From Lutjanus erythropterus (lineage: Eukaryota > Chordata > Actinopteri > Lutjaniformes > Lutjanidae), in NCBI GenBank assembly GCA_020091685.1, contig CM034611.1, positions 11,863,132 to 11,927,131 on the forward strand: a stretch of DNA of 64,000 nt, given 5' to 3'. A model generated the notes under the pieces. It saw nothing but the letters and a program-made list of their open reading frames with translations. It did not search any database and was not told where the DNA came from. Below, one piece after another: positions 37,701 to 50,145 of this stretch (position 1 is the first letter of the stretch; each line of letters begins with the position of its first letter). A program made the position numbers and the translations under genes.

Positions 37701-38404
37701 CACACTTCAAAATGACAAGAGTACAATATTTCTCATGGCTATGTAGCAAACAAGAATAAAAAGGCAACAAAAGGCAGTGAGTTTTTTCAGCAATGTGCCT
37801 CTTCTCTGCTTCAGTGTCGTAGGTTGTACTGAGTATACTTCTACTGATTTGTTTTTTCCTGTGAAAGGATCCTACTGTGCTACATAAATAATAAAATAAA
37901 AGGTGAAAAACAACAAGAAAAAAAAACTGCAATAACACTATCATATCTCTGTCTCTCCCACGTTTTCTCACTGTGTCAACTGCTGGAGAGAAAGACACCC
38001 CTTCACCGTGGAAGCTGACAAGCATCAATGTCTCAAACAGTGTCGGTTTAGCAGGAGGGGTTTTAGCATTTCAGCCAGATGGATCCCCGTGGATAGCCAA
38101 GGACAGTTGGGAGCAGAGGAGGCTGTGGGAGCCAAAGATATTATTATCACACAGAATTCATTTCCCTTCACACAACGTTCACCTGGATGTCTCTGCATGA
38201 CACAGGGAAACGGCCTAAATTTAGTCTAGTGGAGTTAGCAGGATACAGAGCAAGGCAAGATAACAGTCGCTGCCTACGAGGAGGAAATTTAACACCCAGA
38301 TAACACTTCAAACTAGCACTAAATTCAAAACCTTGTTAAAAAACAACTAATTTTTCTGTTTAGAGCATTTCCAAAGACTGTGTAGGCGTGGGAGATCACA
38401 TTTT
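34761..38404. other. slc9a9 intron, part 5
   Basis: No exon was recognised. A family R1 repeat lies at 36885-37090 ('aaagactggaaacaggggga' segment). A 'ttaaaggagcattctgtaac' type repeat fragment starts near 35310. A 109-codon minus-strand frame at 36235-36564 resembles nothing I know. Confidence 0.45.
36885..37090 (+). repeat. Teleost interspersed repeat, family R1
   Basis: It has 'agacattttgggatacata', 'gctgagagttagagagga' and 'cataaagactggaaacaggg', then 'gcactgctctgtccagagg' and 'taccagcacctgtgaagca'. This is the best preserved of the three R1 copies seen in the window. Confidence 0.65.
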
Positions 38405-38560
38405 GATTGATATCTCCCTCAGGAGTCCCACACAGAAGCTAAGCAATGTCCTGCTGTGAACAGCTGCAGACACGGGCAGCAGCAAAACTTATCTTAGCCA
38501 CCTACACAAAGGACCAAAAAATATATATATATTAAGAACTTTTTCGCTGCTCCTCTTTGC
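38405..38560. mobile_element. Kolobok-like T2 fragment
   Basis: The stretch with 'gaagctaagcaatgtcctgctgtga' type sequence and 'cacctacacaaaggacc' matches the subterminal part of the full copy at 29643. No ends are preserved. Just after it, 38575-38685 holds a further inverted pair (ggggaactgaagct / agcttcagttcccc). Confidence 0.55.
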
Positions 38561-38944
38561 TGTTAGACTTTTCAATGGGGAACTGAAGCTACAAACTTTG
38601 CCACCAGACTCCACTGAGAAAAACAGTAATTTTTTTTTTTGTCAGATGAGTCTGGAGTGATATAACAGCTTCAGTTCCCCGTTGTTGAGTTGGTTCAGGC
38701 TCAAAGAGGCAGATTAAGTGAGAACAGACAAGTTTTGTTGCATCTGTTGAAGAGCAACAACTCATGTGGATTTTTTTATAACTGGTTCATGGAATTAAAT
38801 GCACATTTTTTTCAATAAATGTAATATTTGGACAATATTTGACAAAATGAATTTTGATTAAACTATTTTCTATTAATTTTAGATGATTTCTAATATATAA
38901 ATAAGACCCTAAATTACATAGCTAGAAGGCTATTGAGTATTTGA

Positions 38945-39518
38945 GTTTGGGGGACGCCCCAGAATCAAAAATACATATTTTTCCCCTGGCAGGTAAGCGA
39001 TTTAGTTTTTGCGGGTGTGAGTTGCAGAGATTTGGAGATATCAGCCGTCTGCCTTCTCTCCACTTTAGTGGGACTAAATGGCACTCAGCTTGTGGTGCTC
39101 CAAGTGCCAAAACAAAAACAAAAAAAAAAAAAAAAATAGCAGTGTCTCTTTCCAAAAATCATGACCTGGTTACACAAAATAATCCACAGGCGTTGTTGTG
39201 AGTACTTGCAGTAGCATCTCCTGCAACTACTTGAAACTGCTCACAACGAGGTCTGTGGATTGTCATGAGTAACCGACTCATGGTGTTTTGAAAGAGACAC
39301 TGGTTTTACATTTTTCCAATGTATTTTTTGGTGCTTTGAACACCACAAATGTCATTTAGTCACAGTATATTAGAGAGAAGGCAGACATTACATCTCTTCA
39401 ACCGATATCTCCAAAACTCTGCAACTCACACTAAAACAATCTAGATTAATAATAAATAACACGACAGGCCAGTGGGGGAAATATGTAGTTTTGATTTTGG
39501 GGTGAACTGTCCCTTTAA
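38945..39518. mobile_element. MITE with long inverted ends and a TTAA flank
   Basis: The left end ccccagaatcaaaaatacat, then attttt, is mirrored on the right, where the inverted reading is agggacagttcaccccaaaa followed by tcaaaactacatatt. Further in, 'gtgagttgcagagatttgga' pairs with an inverted copy at about 39408-39431. TTAA is kept at 39515-39518 and decayed on the left. It is a very common percomorph element, non-coding, with a Kolobok-like AGGG terminus. Confidence 0.7.
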
Positions 39519-41060
39519 CACACATTATATTAGAAAAGTTTTTTTTTATTTTTTAGTGGGAAGAAAAGTGTTGGACTATGTCCACCCTGCTTTATCCAGG
39601 CAAATCATTTTGTTCATTTTATTATGTTTTCAAACTGTGCTATTTTTTTTTTTAGATTAAAGACTGTAAAATAATGCTTATAATCTATAGACCTCTATGC
39701 TACTTTGTTTCCCTGATTGCTTACAGGAATGGGAGGTGTCTGAGGAAAAGTCCAACTCCAACTACAAGTTTTGGTGGTGCAGATTTACTGCCCTTAGGGG
39801 AATAACAACATTACTTTTGACAAATATATTACCAGGCAGATATATTACCAGCTCACAAGCTCTGCCCATGTAAAACTTTCACAAAGCCTTGCAATGCAAA
39901 TGTATAATAGCTACTCATAATGTCTTATATGCATTGTAAATGAAATAATGCTACATGGTCTATATTAGGAAAACTGAAACAAATCCATGTCGTATTTACC
40001 TCCTCAGATGTCTGGGCTCTGCTATCAGCAAGAACTCTCAATGATTGTGTGAAAGTGTAAACCATGAACAAATATGGACATCTCTGCCTAAGTCAGGTCC
40101 TCGCTGAATTGCTCTAAAGCCTCAAGCTGTTTAATGATTGCTAATGACTAGCACTAGATGAAAATACAATAATAGCTTGCTGCATTACTGCTCTCTGGTG
40201 TGAACGTCGAACTGGGAAATCATAATGAAAAGGGTTGTGGTCAGTGAAAACCACCCAATTTGAAAAACAAGGTTGTTGATGAAGCTTTCAGTGACTGGAC
40301 TTGTCTGATGGCACTACCATGCGGGTGTATTTTAGCTGCCAGATTGTTCATAATTGTGGCACAGAACAAATCTCCTTCTATGGCTTTATTTCTCCTTCCT
40401 TCCTCCTTCCTTTCTCTCACTCTTGCCAAAAACTGCTTCAAGGATACGAGATCAAATGCCTCCTTTTGATCGCGCTGGTGAAACTCTTTTCACGGCGGGC
40501 TCTGAAAGGCATCTCGATGCTGTGTTTGGTTGTCACGTTTGGACAGTGGCATGTTTTTATTGTAGAGGATCAAGGGCGGTGTCTGCCAGCACCAGCTAAA
40601 TATATCAGGGGATCTCAGAGAAAGGACTTAGTGGCATGTGGGTTATCATAAGGAGGCAGTAGCAACAACAGTAGCCTGTTTTGTGTGTTATATGAGGCAC
40701 TGGGCTAATGGCTTATCACTTCCTCCTGCAGAGCTGACTGGAGGGATTTCCTTGTCTTGTCTTTTCTTTTTTCCTATTTTCCTCTCTTTTTCTTTTACAG
40801 GAAAATGAGCAACACTGGCCTGCTTTTGTATTTTTGGACTTCACCTCAGGCTTAATAGAGGCAAGTAAATTAGACCTGCACTGGCTGGAGACTTGAAAAA
40901 GGACACTGTGACCACTCTGGAACTGACTTTAGATAACACAGCAAGAGATGACAGGAGGTGTGAGAAGATAAGGAAAGTGTATTGCTGGGTGTCTGCTGCC
41001 ATAGCAGCCAACTGGACTGCATGACCGCTAGTTGAGTCTGTCAAATCAGATGAAGTGTCC
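39519..41060. other. slc9a9 intron, part 6
   Basis: No exon or clear repeat was recognised. A pyrimidine-rich stretch lies at 40755-40800. Confidence 0.4.
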
Positions 41061-41061
41061 G

Positions 41062-42000
41062 ACGGTGTTGATTTTGTTGACAGTAGACAGTAGTAGTAGA
41101 TGACTAAATAAAAACTAATTTATGTTGACAAAATCCACTGAAACTTTTGTCAAGAAATAAAAATAAGATGAAAATGTTAGGGGGAGACAAGTTGGAAAGA
41201 GCCAATCTCTTTGTTTGGTCGGGAGGTTAGATGCACACAATTCTTTCCTAATTTCTCTCTTGAAGATGGTTGCTGAGGGACCTGCAAAATCCACACGTTT
41301 CTGATCCAATTTTTTGAGCCACACAACTCATTTGAGAATCAGACCGAATTTTGGCTTTGTCTAGTGTGGTTTGCCATGTCGTGTATAGGGGGGAGCAAGG
41401 ACCAGCCAACTGCTCCCGAATGGCCATTGGATGATTGGATGACATGTCAGAAGGTTCTTGCACAGTTGAAGCAGAGCATGGAGTCAATTCCCCGTGGCCA
41501 GTGCCTTTTTTGGCAAACACAGCATCAGAGAGTGCCATGAAAATATGGACAGTGTGACAAGCTTACCTTTAATACTCTCTGCAAAATGGACCAGCCTTAC
41601 TGTCCATGTCTTCCCAGGCACCTGCGAGTCCATATACGAGATACACGGCACACAGGATGGCACAGATGATCAAGGCAGCATATCTCTTCAGACAAATCTT
41701 TGTTGAGAATTGTCAAAGTCAGAATGTTCCCCAGGAGCTGACTGTGCAGTCTGAGCACATAAATCATGAGCTTTGGCTCGCAGACGACGGACTCGTACAG
41801 TGGTAATTAAACATTTCTAAAACCGTACAGGGTATGCTCAGCTTTAATACTGTAGATTTAGAGGACTACGATCTGATATTTAGTTGACTAAAACTAAAAC
41901 AATTAAGATGACTAAATACGACTAAAGGACTAAACAGGATTTTAGTCAAAAGACTACGACTAAAACCGAATCAAAATTTGCTGTCAAAATGAAGACTGGT
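41062..42000. mobile_element. Derelict hAT-like element with 'gactaaaact' ends
   Basis: The left end cggtgttgattttgttgac and the inverted right end ccagtcttcattttgacagc are imperfect inverted repeats. Next to the right end lies the typical block of repeated 'gactaaaact / gactacgact' units (41880-41965). The interior 41250-41800 holds open stretches on both strands. One minus-strand frame ends ETCGFCRSLSNHLQERN, faintly like a BED-type zinc finger. The superfamily call rests mainly on the ends. Confidence 0.5.
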
Positions 42001-45000
42001 GTCAAACCACTGTCTCACACCCTCCAGGCATGGAGCTGGTATAAGCTGTCATGTTTATAGAGGCACAGATGCATGTGCTGCAGCTGCACAAGTGGCCTGT
42101 AATCGTTGATTTCAGATTTGGACAAGGGTATCATCACGGACCATCTCCCACCTGCTCCCTCACTGCTGCCTCATCACCCTCTTCCTCTCGCACACACGCA
42201 GACCTTCTTCCTCACGATGCTGCTGCTGTAGGGGGATATTGTTCTCTATACGTAGGTGCTGATGAAATTTTGAGGGCGAGTGGTGAATTATTTAAGAGGC
42301 AGGATTATGAAAGCAGCTTCCTGGCGCGTTGCTAGTGGGTATGAATCGATATGAGCCCCCCACCACCACCACCGCCGCCACCACCACCTCCCCCCGTTTT
42401 TCTCCCTGAAACCACAGACCCTCTGAACAGAAGTCCAGCCACATGGCCACGGGACACGGCAGACTGGACAGCCAGATGCACTGTGCCTGTGCCTGTAAGA
42501 GGCTCGATGAAATGCAGCACATGAGAAAGCCAGTTAGAAAGAGGACGGGATTGTGTATCTGTGTGTGTCTATGTGTTCGAGACACACAGAAGGGCCTAAT
42601 TCAGACTGACCACATCCACAAGAACAGATGGCCAACTCAAGGCCTGCCAAGTCTATTCTTCTTTTCCTCTGGTTGTGCCTGCAGGCAGGGGTCTACAGTC
42701 CAAGTCAGAGGGGTTAGAAAACAGACAGGAGGCCACACACACACAGATGTAGAGCATGCATACACACAAACCTACGTTTCTGTGGGTGCAGACTGACCCT
42801 TAGCTATGTACCAGTTACATAACAGTTGCACGCAGTTGCCTTCGATGAAGATTTGATTTCATGGGCTTGATTTGTGCAGAGCCAATGCTCGGAGGCTTTC
42901 GAGACTGAATAAATGACCATCTTCCAGCACTCACTCTCTCATTTCACTTGATTGTCTCACAGTGAGTTAGTCTACATCCATTTTTCTCTCTTTACCCCCC
43001 TCCCTGCACTGCCCCCTCCACCTCTCCTCTCTCTATGTATGCCCATTCTGCTGAACCATTAAATCTGCCTCTCTTTTCTCATCTGTGCATTGGGAGTCCG
43101 TGTTTGGCCAACGCTGTTGTTCATTCTCTGGCCAATAATTTCCTGCCTCAAGAACAAGCAGTTGGGGCCGAACAAGAACCACCACAGGGAGCTTGGATTT
43201 CACAGCACCGATCAGAGAAAAATGGACGCCTTTCAACCTTGTGATGAACTTAACATTCAGGGCAGAGCGTATCATCATTCATGAGATGGACAGAAATCAT
43301 AAATGGCTCACAAGGTTAACATGGTGTTACCTTGACGGGCACCACAGTTTGCATGTGCCTTAACAATGACAGGGAGGGGAGGAAGTCACCAACAAAAGAA
43401 AACAATAGATCATTGTCTAAAAAGATGAATGCATCCTCTCAAGCTGTTGACCTTTAAGTTTTTTTTCCACAAACTGGGTCACATCAGATGATAACAGGCT
43501 ATAAACAAACTTTAAGTTCCACCAAAGTTGGTGGGAAGACAAAAAAATGAAAACATCTGTTGTGTGTAAATGTCAATTACAGACTGCAGACCAAATTTCT
43601 CTTTTAATTTTTTAGCCAAGCTAGTGGCATAGATCAGTGGATGGAAACATGGGTCAGTGCGCTGACTGTGATCCCCTTACTTTCCCTCCAGTGCCGGCAT
43701 GAGGTTTACATTGTTGGTTCAGAATGAAATTTTCTCAACTATTATTAGATGGATTGCCATAAAGTTTAGTACAGACATTAACACTCCCACCCCCAAAATA
43801 ACTGCTAGCTTTGGTCCTCCTTTCTTGCTTTTTGTGCATCTACCATGGATAAGCAGGTTACATAATAAAATATTTTCTATTTTGTCTGTCTTTATAATCA
43901 CAAGTCTGCATGCGGTCTTTTATTTTGAAAATTGGCTGCATTCTCTCTGCTTTTTCTGTGTCTTACTTCCTGCCCGGCCAATCTGCTCTGTGCAGACTGA
44001 CACAGCATCTGTCAAAAACAGACCTGAGATGCTGCTGGTGAAGTCACAGGTGTTGTGAAGAATGGCAGCGATCAGCTCCAGCTGACGTGGCGCAGCCGTA
44101 ACGTGACGCAGAGTTTACAGCCTGACTGACATTTCATGTCTCTTCCCCCAGATCCTCTTGTGCTGCCTTTAAAGATTTCAGTGAATAACTTGGTGAGTAA
44201 AATGTTTTTGTAACTGGTAGGAACAAAAGCCAAAACTGTCCAAAAATAAGAACGAGGCTGTAAAAAAAAACTTAAATTTTCTATTCCGGGAAACAAAATT
44301 CAAGTTGATGCAATAGATTTGTCGATCTTTTCATCTTTCCAGGCTCTCGTCTCTCTCCTCCAATTTTCCTTCTGTTAATTCTTCAAGAGGCAGAGGGCTT
44401 AAATTATAGAGGGCTAAAAATAATGGCTCTATAAATAAGAGGTGCCCATTGAGAGTGATTGAGAGGCGAGGTCGCTAGGCAGCTAGGGATGCTGGGTAAG
44501 TTGTTCATTAGCGCTCTCCGCTTCTAAAGAGTAGCCCCCACAACTCTCCCACACAAACACACGGTGTCCTCGTAAACAACACACACACACACGCACTTGC
44601 ACTGATGCAGCATTGGGATCCCGAGTGTTTCGAACACACTTTCTATCTCTACCTCTGCAGCTCTCTGCAGTGTTGCAAATTTAGCCCCATCAGTACCATC
44701 CATCAAACCTCATTACCAATTTCCCGTTCCCTCCGAGGACTCCATGCAGGCCACATTCTTAAAGCATTGTTCATCCACCAGCGGAGTGGAAAAATGTGTG
44801 TGTGCATGTGCGCTTGTGTGCGTTTGCATTTATGCATGTGTGAGACAGTGCGCAGCAGAGGCACCCCATGTCTGTTTTATTATTCATACTCATGTGTGGA
44901 TCCTCTTTCAGCCCACAGACACCTGCCAGCGATACACACAGCACATACTGATGTTCTTGCTATATATTCGCTCCAACCTCTCTTCTCTGGTGCTTAACTG

Positions 45001-45148
45001 CGAATTTCTTTAAACAATAAACTCAAAAATACCACCAACAAACCACTTTATGTCTCTGTCTATCCTATTTGCATATGGTATTCATGCAAAATCCCCTCCT
45101 CCTCTGCATTTAGAGCATCAATCTGCCCTCATACACCCACACCAAGTA

Positions 45149-45149
<1 letters not shown>
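42001..45149. other. slc9a9 intron, part 7
   Basis: No exon was recognised. It contains a CCACCN simple repeat (42357-42392), short CA/TG runs near 42735 and 44575, and a minus-strand copy of family R2 near 43715-43815. Confidence 0.45.
42357..42392. repeat. (CCN) simple repeat
   Basis: A run of ccaccaccaccaccgccgcc-type triplets. On the minus strand it reads as polyglycine, which explains the open frames there. Confidence 0.85.

Positions 45150-45196
<47 letters not shown>
45150..45196. repeat. (CA)n microsatellite
   Basis: About 23 CA units, continuing with interrupted CA to 45212. Open frames across it are by-products. Confidence 0.95.
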
Positions 45197-45203
<7 letters not shown>

Positions 45204-45568
45204 GCACACACAAGTGGGATCTTTTATTGCCCTGATGCTCTTTTTAATGGCCCTCCACCTCCCTCTCCGTATTGACGTCACATCCATTAGGCTGCGCCTC
45301 TGGGCCTTTTTAGTGGAGGCTGGAGCGCAGGACTCCGATGCACGAGACCCCTGTCCAGAGTCAATCTCCACCTGATAAACTCGCCGTATTGGCTGATCTG
45401 ACAGGCACGGTTACCACGGCAATCTGTTCAGTCTCTCCGCACACTGCCACGACTATCAATCCAGTGTGAGAGGAAACCCAGTGAACTGTGTGTCAGAGGG
45501 GAGAGCGGCGTGTTAACAGTACCGCATGCACCCTGTGAGCTCTCAAGCTCTCACCTGTTTATTGTCTG

Positions 45569-45572
<4 letters not shown>

Positions 45573-45632
<60 letters not shown>
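45573..45632. repeat. (CA)n microsatellite
   Basis: About 30 uninterrupted CA units; the longest simple repeat in the window. Confidence 0.95.
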
Positions 45633-45633
<1 letters not shown>

Positions 45634-45911
45634 CTCAATTATCAACACAGACAGAGTGTTGATAGTTGAGCTGAAAGAGGACTATCTGTATCTGGTGCCA
45701 CAGAGAGTAACTCTGGCAGGCTAATGTGAAGAGATAACGTTTCACGTCTGATCAGCGTCAGAATCATAATTCACTGAATTTACCCAGCATCCATCTCTCT
45801 CACTGTGTTCCCAACAGCAACATCCTCAATTAGGGTTCTGCTCATCCCGAGAACAAGCCTTTACTTAGACTGAGTAAAGCACCAAAGCCTCAACAACACA
45901 CGACTATCCCA

Positions 45912-46883
45912 CACTCTTAGAAATAAGGGTTCCAAAAGGGTTCTTCCTGAAGGGCTGAGGTTCTACCAAGAATCATTTACTTCTTAAGAACCCCTTGACA
46001 TCTTTGTAATATGTAAGGTTCCATAAAGAACTTTTTTGGACAAAAGGGTGGAACCATTACACATACCATTACACCCATAGAATTACTCTCAGGAGAACCC
46101 ACTGGGTAGGTTATTGATAAAACTCTTGGAACATAAAAGCATTAGCAGTAGAACCCCCTGGGCAGAATATAAAAAGGTACTAGGTAGGAACCACCAGGAA
46201 CCAAAAGGTTTTATATAAAGGGTTCTTGATAGAATGTCCTTGGGCAAAATATAAAAAGGTTCTTCGATGAACGCTTTGGTGGGTTTTTGTTAGCACCCGT
46301 AGAAGGTGGAAATGTTCTAAACAGAAACCCCAGAGAGGGTTCTCAGTAGAAAACCCCTGGGTGAATTCTAGACAAAACCCTTGAAATATAAAAGGGTTGT
46401 TGGTAGAACCCCCTGGGTGGAATATAAAAAGGTTCCTGGTAGAACCCCTGGATGGGTTCTCGTTAGCTCTCTTAGAAGGTGGATAAGTTCTGGATAGAAT
46501 CCCTAGAGAGGGTTCCGGGTGGAACCATTACACCATAGAGGGATTCTCGGTAGAGCCCCGGAGTAGGTTCTAAATAAAACCCTCAGAATATAAAAAGGTT
46601 CTTGGTAAAACCCCTGGATGGGTTCTTGTTAGCTCTCTTAGAAGGTTTGGGGTGGAACCATTGCACCCTAGAAAGGTTCTCCGTGGAATCTCTCATAGAG
46701 GGTTCTGGGCGAAACTTTTCACAGATGGTTCTAGGTATAACCCTTTATGTCGGGTTCTGGGTAGAGCTTTCTGGAAGTGGAATCATTACAAAAGGTCTTA
46801 CCAGGGACCAAATATGGATCTCCTATTGAGACAAGCCATAGAACCCTTTCTGGTTCTATTTAGCACCTTTATTTGTGAGAGTG
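45912..46883. mobile_element. CACTA/EnSpm-type element, copy 2 (longest)
   Basis: It begins CACTCTTAGAAATAAGGGTT and ends in the inverted form of CACTCTCACAAATAAAGG, giving about 18 bp of terminal inverted repeat. The 970-bp interior consists of dozens of decayed AGAACCCC/GGGTTCT units (for example ggttcttggtagaacccc), partly in tandem. No transposase. The flanking 3-bp target duplication is not preserved (cca versus aag). Open frames at 46602-46939 are produced by the repeat. Confidence 0.8.
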
Positions 46884-48700
46884 AAGTGGCAGGGAGTGAC
46901 TCTATTCCCCTTCATGAATATAGAATGATGGTGAAGTAGAGAGGAAACTTCAGCCTTAGCAAACAGAGTTAGCTACACTTGAGTGGTGACAGTGCAGCGC
47001 TGCCCGCCATAGACAGAAGTCACAAATGATGGCCTGGGATCAGGTCCGTTTGGGGCTGGGAGCCACCGCTGGACGAGGACAGGCTGAATTTTGATGGCGA
47101 AGCCTTTTCCCTGACTGAGAAAAGAGCCGTCTGAAATGTTAAAATGAAGCTTGGTTCTTCAACACTCAGGAGACGTAATCAATGGTCGGCGCGGCTGGCT
47201 GAACTTGCAGGGCTCTGCTGTGACTTAGAGCTGCTGCACATCTAAACCTTGTCGCCAACTGGGGCTGAGCTCAATGTAATGAGAAATGAGACTTAACTTT
47301 CAGCACGGTGAGGGAGGGAAAATCACCCAAGGAGGAACAGCGGAAGAAGAAAAGTGAGGAAGAAAAGAAGAGAGGAGGGAGAGGGGAAAAAAAAAAGAAC
47401 TGCAGGTTGTTTTGATAAATAACGGCGACAAAGTGTTCTGGGAACGGTATTATAGCTCCAATCCATCACCAGATCATCAGGCTACATTAATAATAAATGT
47501 GTTTGTAGACATAATAACTGATGCATTTTGCTTGACACATCAGACCACATCAGAGACAGTCACCTGGGTGCATTGATCCATTCCTGAAAGTACAAAAGAA
47601 AAGACAGATAATTTCACAGGTTTCCACATTCAGAAAGCTTTTGTACAACAAAGATTGCTTTGGAAATCCCATTAAAGAACATGTTACATTTTTAAAGCAA
47701 GACAGAAAAGCCTTTGTTCCCTGCCTAAGTCCCAAAGTCATCCCTCGCTGTAGATTGGTTTTCAAATTCTCTTATAGTTCCCCATTTCCTTTTGTTACAA
47801 AGCAATCACTTTGACTGGACAGAATAAAGAATATACCAGTGCTTTTTCCTCTATCTCCCTCTTATTGTCTCCTTTCCTTATCAGTAGGGGCAAACCCATG
47901 CAGGAGCCATTCATCTTTGGAGTCTTTTGAAGTATCTCCCATCCCATCGGGCTGACATCTTTTTATTATGGGCAGTGTGTATTTGCCTGTGTACATGAGG
48001 ATATGTGGGTGACTTTCCCCTCTCCTTCAGCCTTCTACGCCTACAGTATATATCAAGACGGAGGAGGTGTGTGTGTGCGTGTGTGTGTGGCCTTATTCTT
48101 GTATTACACAGCCCCCACAATTGGAAAATGTTATCACAGCTCTACAGGCAGATGGATGTCAAAAAAGAGTGAGTGAGAGAGAAGAGAGAGTGATAAGAGG
48201 TCAGTGGGGCATGAAGGAGAGTGAGTGACATCAGAGACATGGTTTTCCACCCGTCCATCTGTCCACTCAAAACAAACAGGCCAGTCATTAGCCAGGCTCC
48301 AGCTGTTACGTCTTAGCCTCCAAGTTTTGAACACTGCTCATTTATATGAGAGCATACACACACACACGGGCAGTGACACACACATACAGATGTACTACAG
48401 CGGAGAGTGAGGTCTCCTGCATAGTTGCCCTCCAGTGACCATCCATGACATATTTTGAAATGACATCATCGGCTTGCATGTGAGCTCTTTTCTCATCCCG
48501 CCCTGTCTGTCCGTCGCACTCGCCCCACGGAGTATGCAAATTAACAAGACTAAGATTCTACAGTCATGCTGTCAGCTCAGTGAGGCTGTACTTTAGGAAC
48601 AGCTGTGCTTTTAGCTAAATGCTAACATCAGCATGCTAACAAGCTCAAAGTGACAATGCTGACATGTTGATATTAAGAATAATATTTACCAGAACTGACT
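46884..48700. other. slc9a9 intron, part 8
   Basis: No exon was recognised. There is a purine-rich run at 47325-47400, a TG-rich run near 48070, and a 'gctaacatcagcatgctaac' repeat fragment at 48598-48670. Confidence 0.45.
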
Positions 48701-48707
48701 GACTGAT

Positions 48708-48772
48708 GGGCGGCACGGTGGTGGAGTGGTTAGCAAGAAGGTCCTGAGTTCAAATCGGAGTTTGCATGTTGT
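48708..48772 (+). mobile_element. tRNA-derived SINE remnant
   Basis: gggcggcacggtggtggagt leads into ggttagca, an A-box-like tRNA head. It is followed by aagaaggtcctgagttcaaa, then tcggagtttgcatgtt; gttcaaatc is the B box. Compared with the familiar fish SINE head, the segment between ttagca and agaagg is deleted, as is the part after the B box. A short dead copy. Confidence 0.7.
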
Positions 48773-49756
48773 TGTTGCATTTAGAGAGCAGGGCAGCTGA
48801 TGATCAATATCGATATCAAAACAAAGAAAAGCCATTAATAATTCCATTACTTCATGCACATTACAATCTAATATATGTGGTTATCTTAGCCAGTAACTTG
48901 TTGGTTTAGATTGAGTTTTTATTTATTATTTAAATAGAAAAATACATTGGGTTATGGTGTAGATTTCAGGCCCTGGCTGGTATTCATATGAGAGTGGGGT
49001 GCAGTATTTCAGATGCCATTCAATGTATTATTCTGTACATTATGACATAATATGTATTTAACGCCAGACAGTAACTGTTTTAGATTACATTTGCTGACAT
49101 TTACTCCTTGAATCCAACAGGGACAAATGTTGTGGCTGCGCTGTGCCCCCTGAGCAGATCGCAGCCACTCTACACAATGCTTGTGACTCCACCAGAAGCG
49201 TCTCAGTGCACCTCAGAAGCATCTCTCCACTCTGCTCTGCGGAGACTACGTGCTGAGTCTATTTTTGACGAACGCACAGAGCAAGCTGAGCCAGGCAGGA
49301 AGTCAGACACAGGAATGGCACGGTCAATTTCCAAAAAGAAGACTTCATGCAGACTTAGGATTGTAAAACTATCTAAGACTAAGACAGAAAAGAAACTATT
49401 TGACTACTAACCAAATCAACAAAATCTGAACTAGCCAACATAATCATAATTGCTGCTGGTGGGGCATGAAGCCAGATGAAGAATGGATCAAAGACAGGCA
49501 GATGTGATGCACCTGGTGGAGCCAAGGCGTTATGATGGGAGAATGGGAGACAATGGCAAATGTGTACAGCCGGATGCTATGTAAAGTTTTTTTTGCACTT
49601 TCCAAAAACTCACAAAGTAGAGCACTAACATTGGTCCAAGGCTGCCTGCAGATACATCTGCAGACACTGGCCTTGTGAGGGCAGGCATCGGTTAATGCCA
49701 ATGATCTCAAAATGCCAGATAATCCGCCTGATTAACTGGCTGACTGATTAGTCTTT

Positions 49757-50145
49757 TAGTTTTAGTGTGTTAGCATTCTAGCATTTACTAATTAGCACTA
49801 AAAACACAGTACAGCTTAGGGTAGGAATGTCATTAGTTTCAGTCAAATGTATTAGCCTGAGGACTGTGCCAAATAAAATGTCAGGGGATCATCAAAGTCA
49901 TCAGCATTTTTTCCTCTATGAACCTTGAATATCTGTAGTAAACACAGCGTGTGATATTTCACTCTGAACCAAAACTTTCAGCTTGCTGCTGATGCTAGAT
50001 GAAAAGGTAAGGGATCACCAAAGTCAGCAGGATTCATCCACTGGGGACCACAAATATCTGTGCATAATTTCATGGAAATCTGTCCAACAGTCAATTGAGA
50101 TTTCTCTCTGGATCAAAGTGGAGGACCGGTCAACCTTGCAACCTT
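49757..50145 (+). repeat. Teleost interspersed repeat, family R2
   Basis: The order of segments 'gttagcattctagcatttac', 'taattagcactaaaaacaca', 'gctagatgaaaaggtaaggg', 'atcaccaaagtcagcaggat' and 'caaagtggaggaccggtca' is that of a widespread percomorph repeat. A partial inverted copy is near 43715-43815. Non-coding. Confidence 0.65.

Noticed and set aside
42292-42585. Minus-strand frame with polyglycine
   Set aside because: Explained by the CCN simple repeat.
45240-45375. Candidate for the missing slc9a9 exon: on the minus strand, tatcag is followed by codons reading VEIDSGQ, like VGVDSDQ
   Set aside because: The phase does not fit the donor at 58996, the acceptor lacks a pyrimidine tract, and the FRMWYSFDH part does not follow.
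46602-46939. Open frames with WNHYKRSYQG-like peptides
   Set aside because: Produced by the AGAACC/GGTTCT units of the CACTA element.
47541-47590. Possible micro-exon between ctttcag and gtgact on the minus strand
   Set aside because: Only 20 nt, with no resemblance to any part of NHE9; splice-like dinucleotides are common by chance.
49108-49410. 100-codon plus-strand frame in a GC-rich patch
   Set aside because: No recognisable domain; the segment looks like part of a dispersed repeat rather than a gene.
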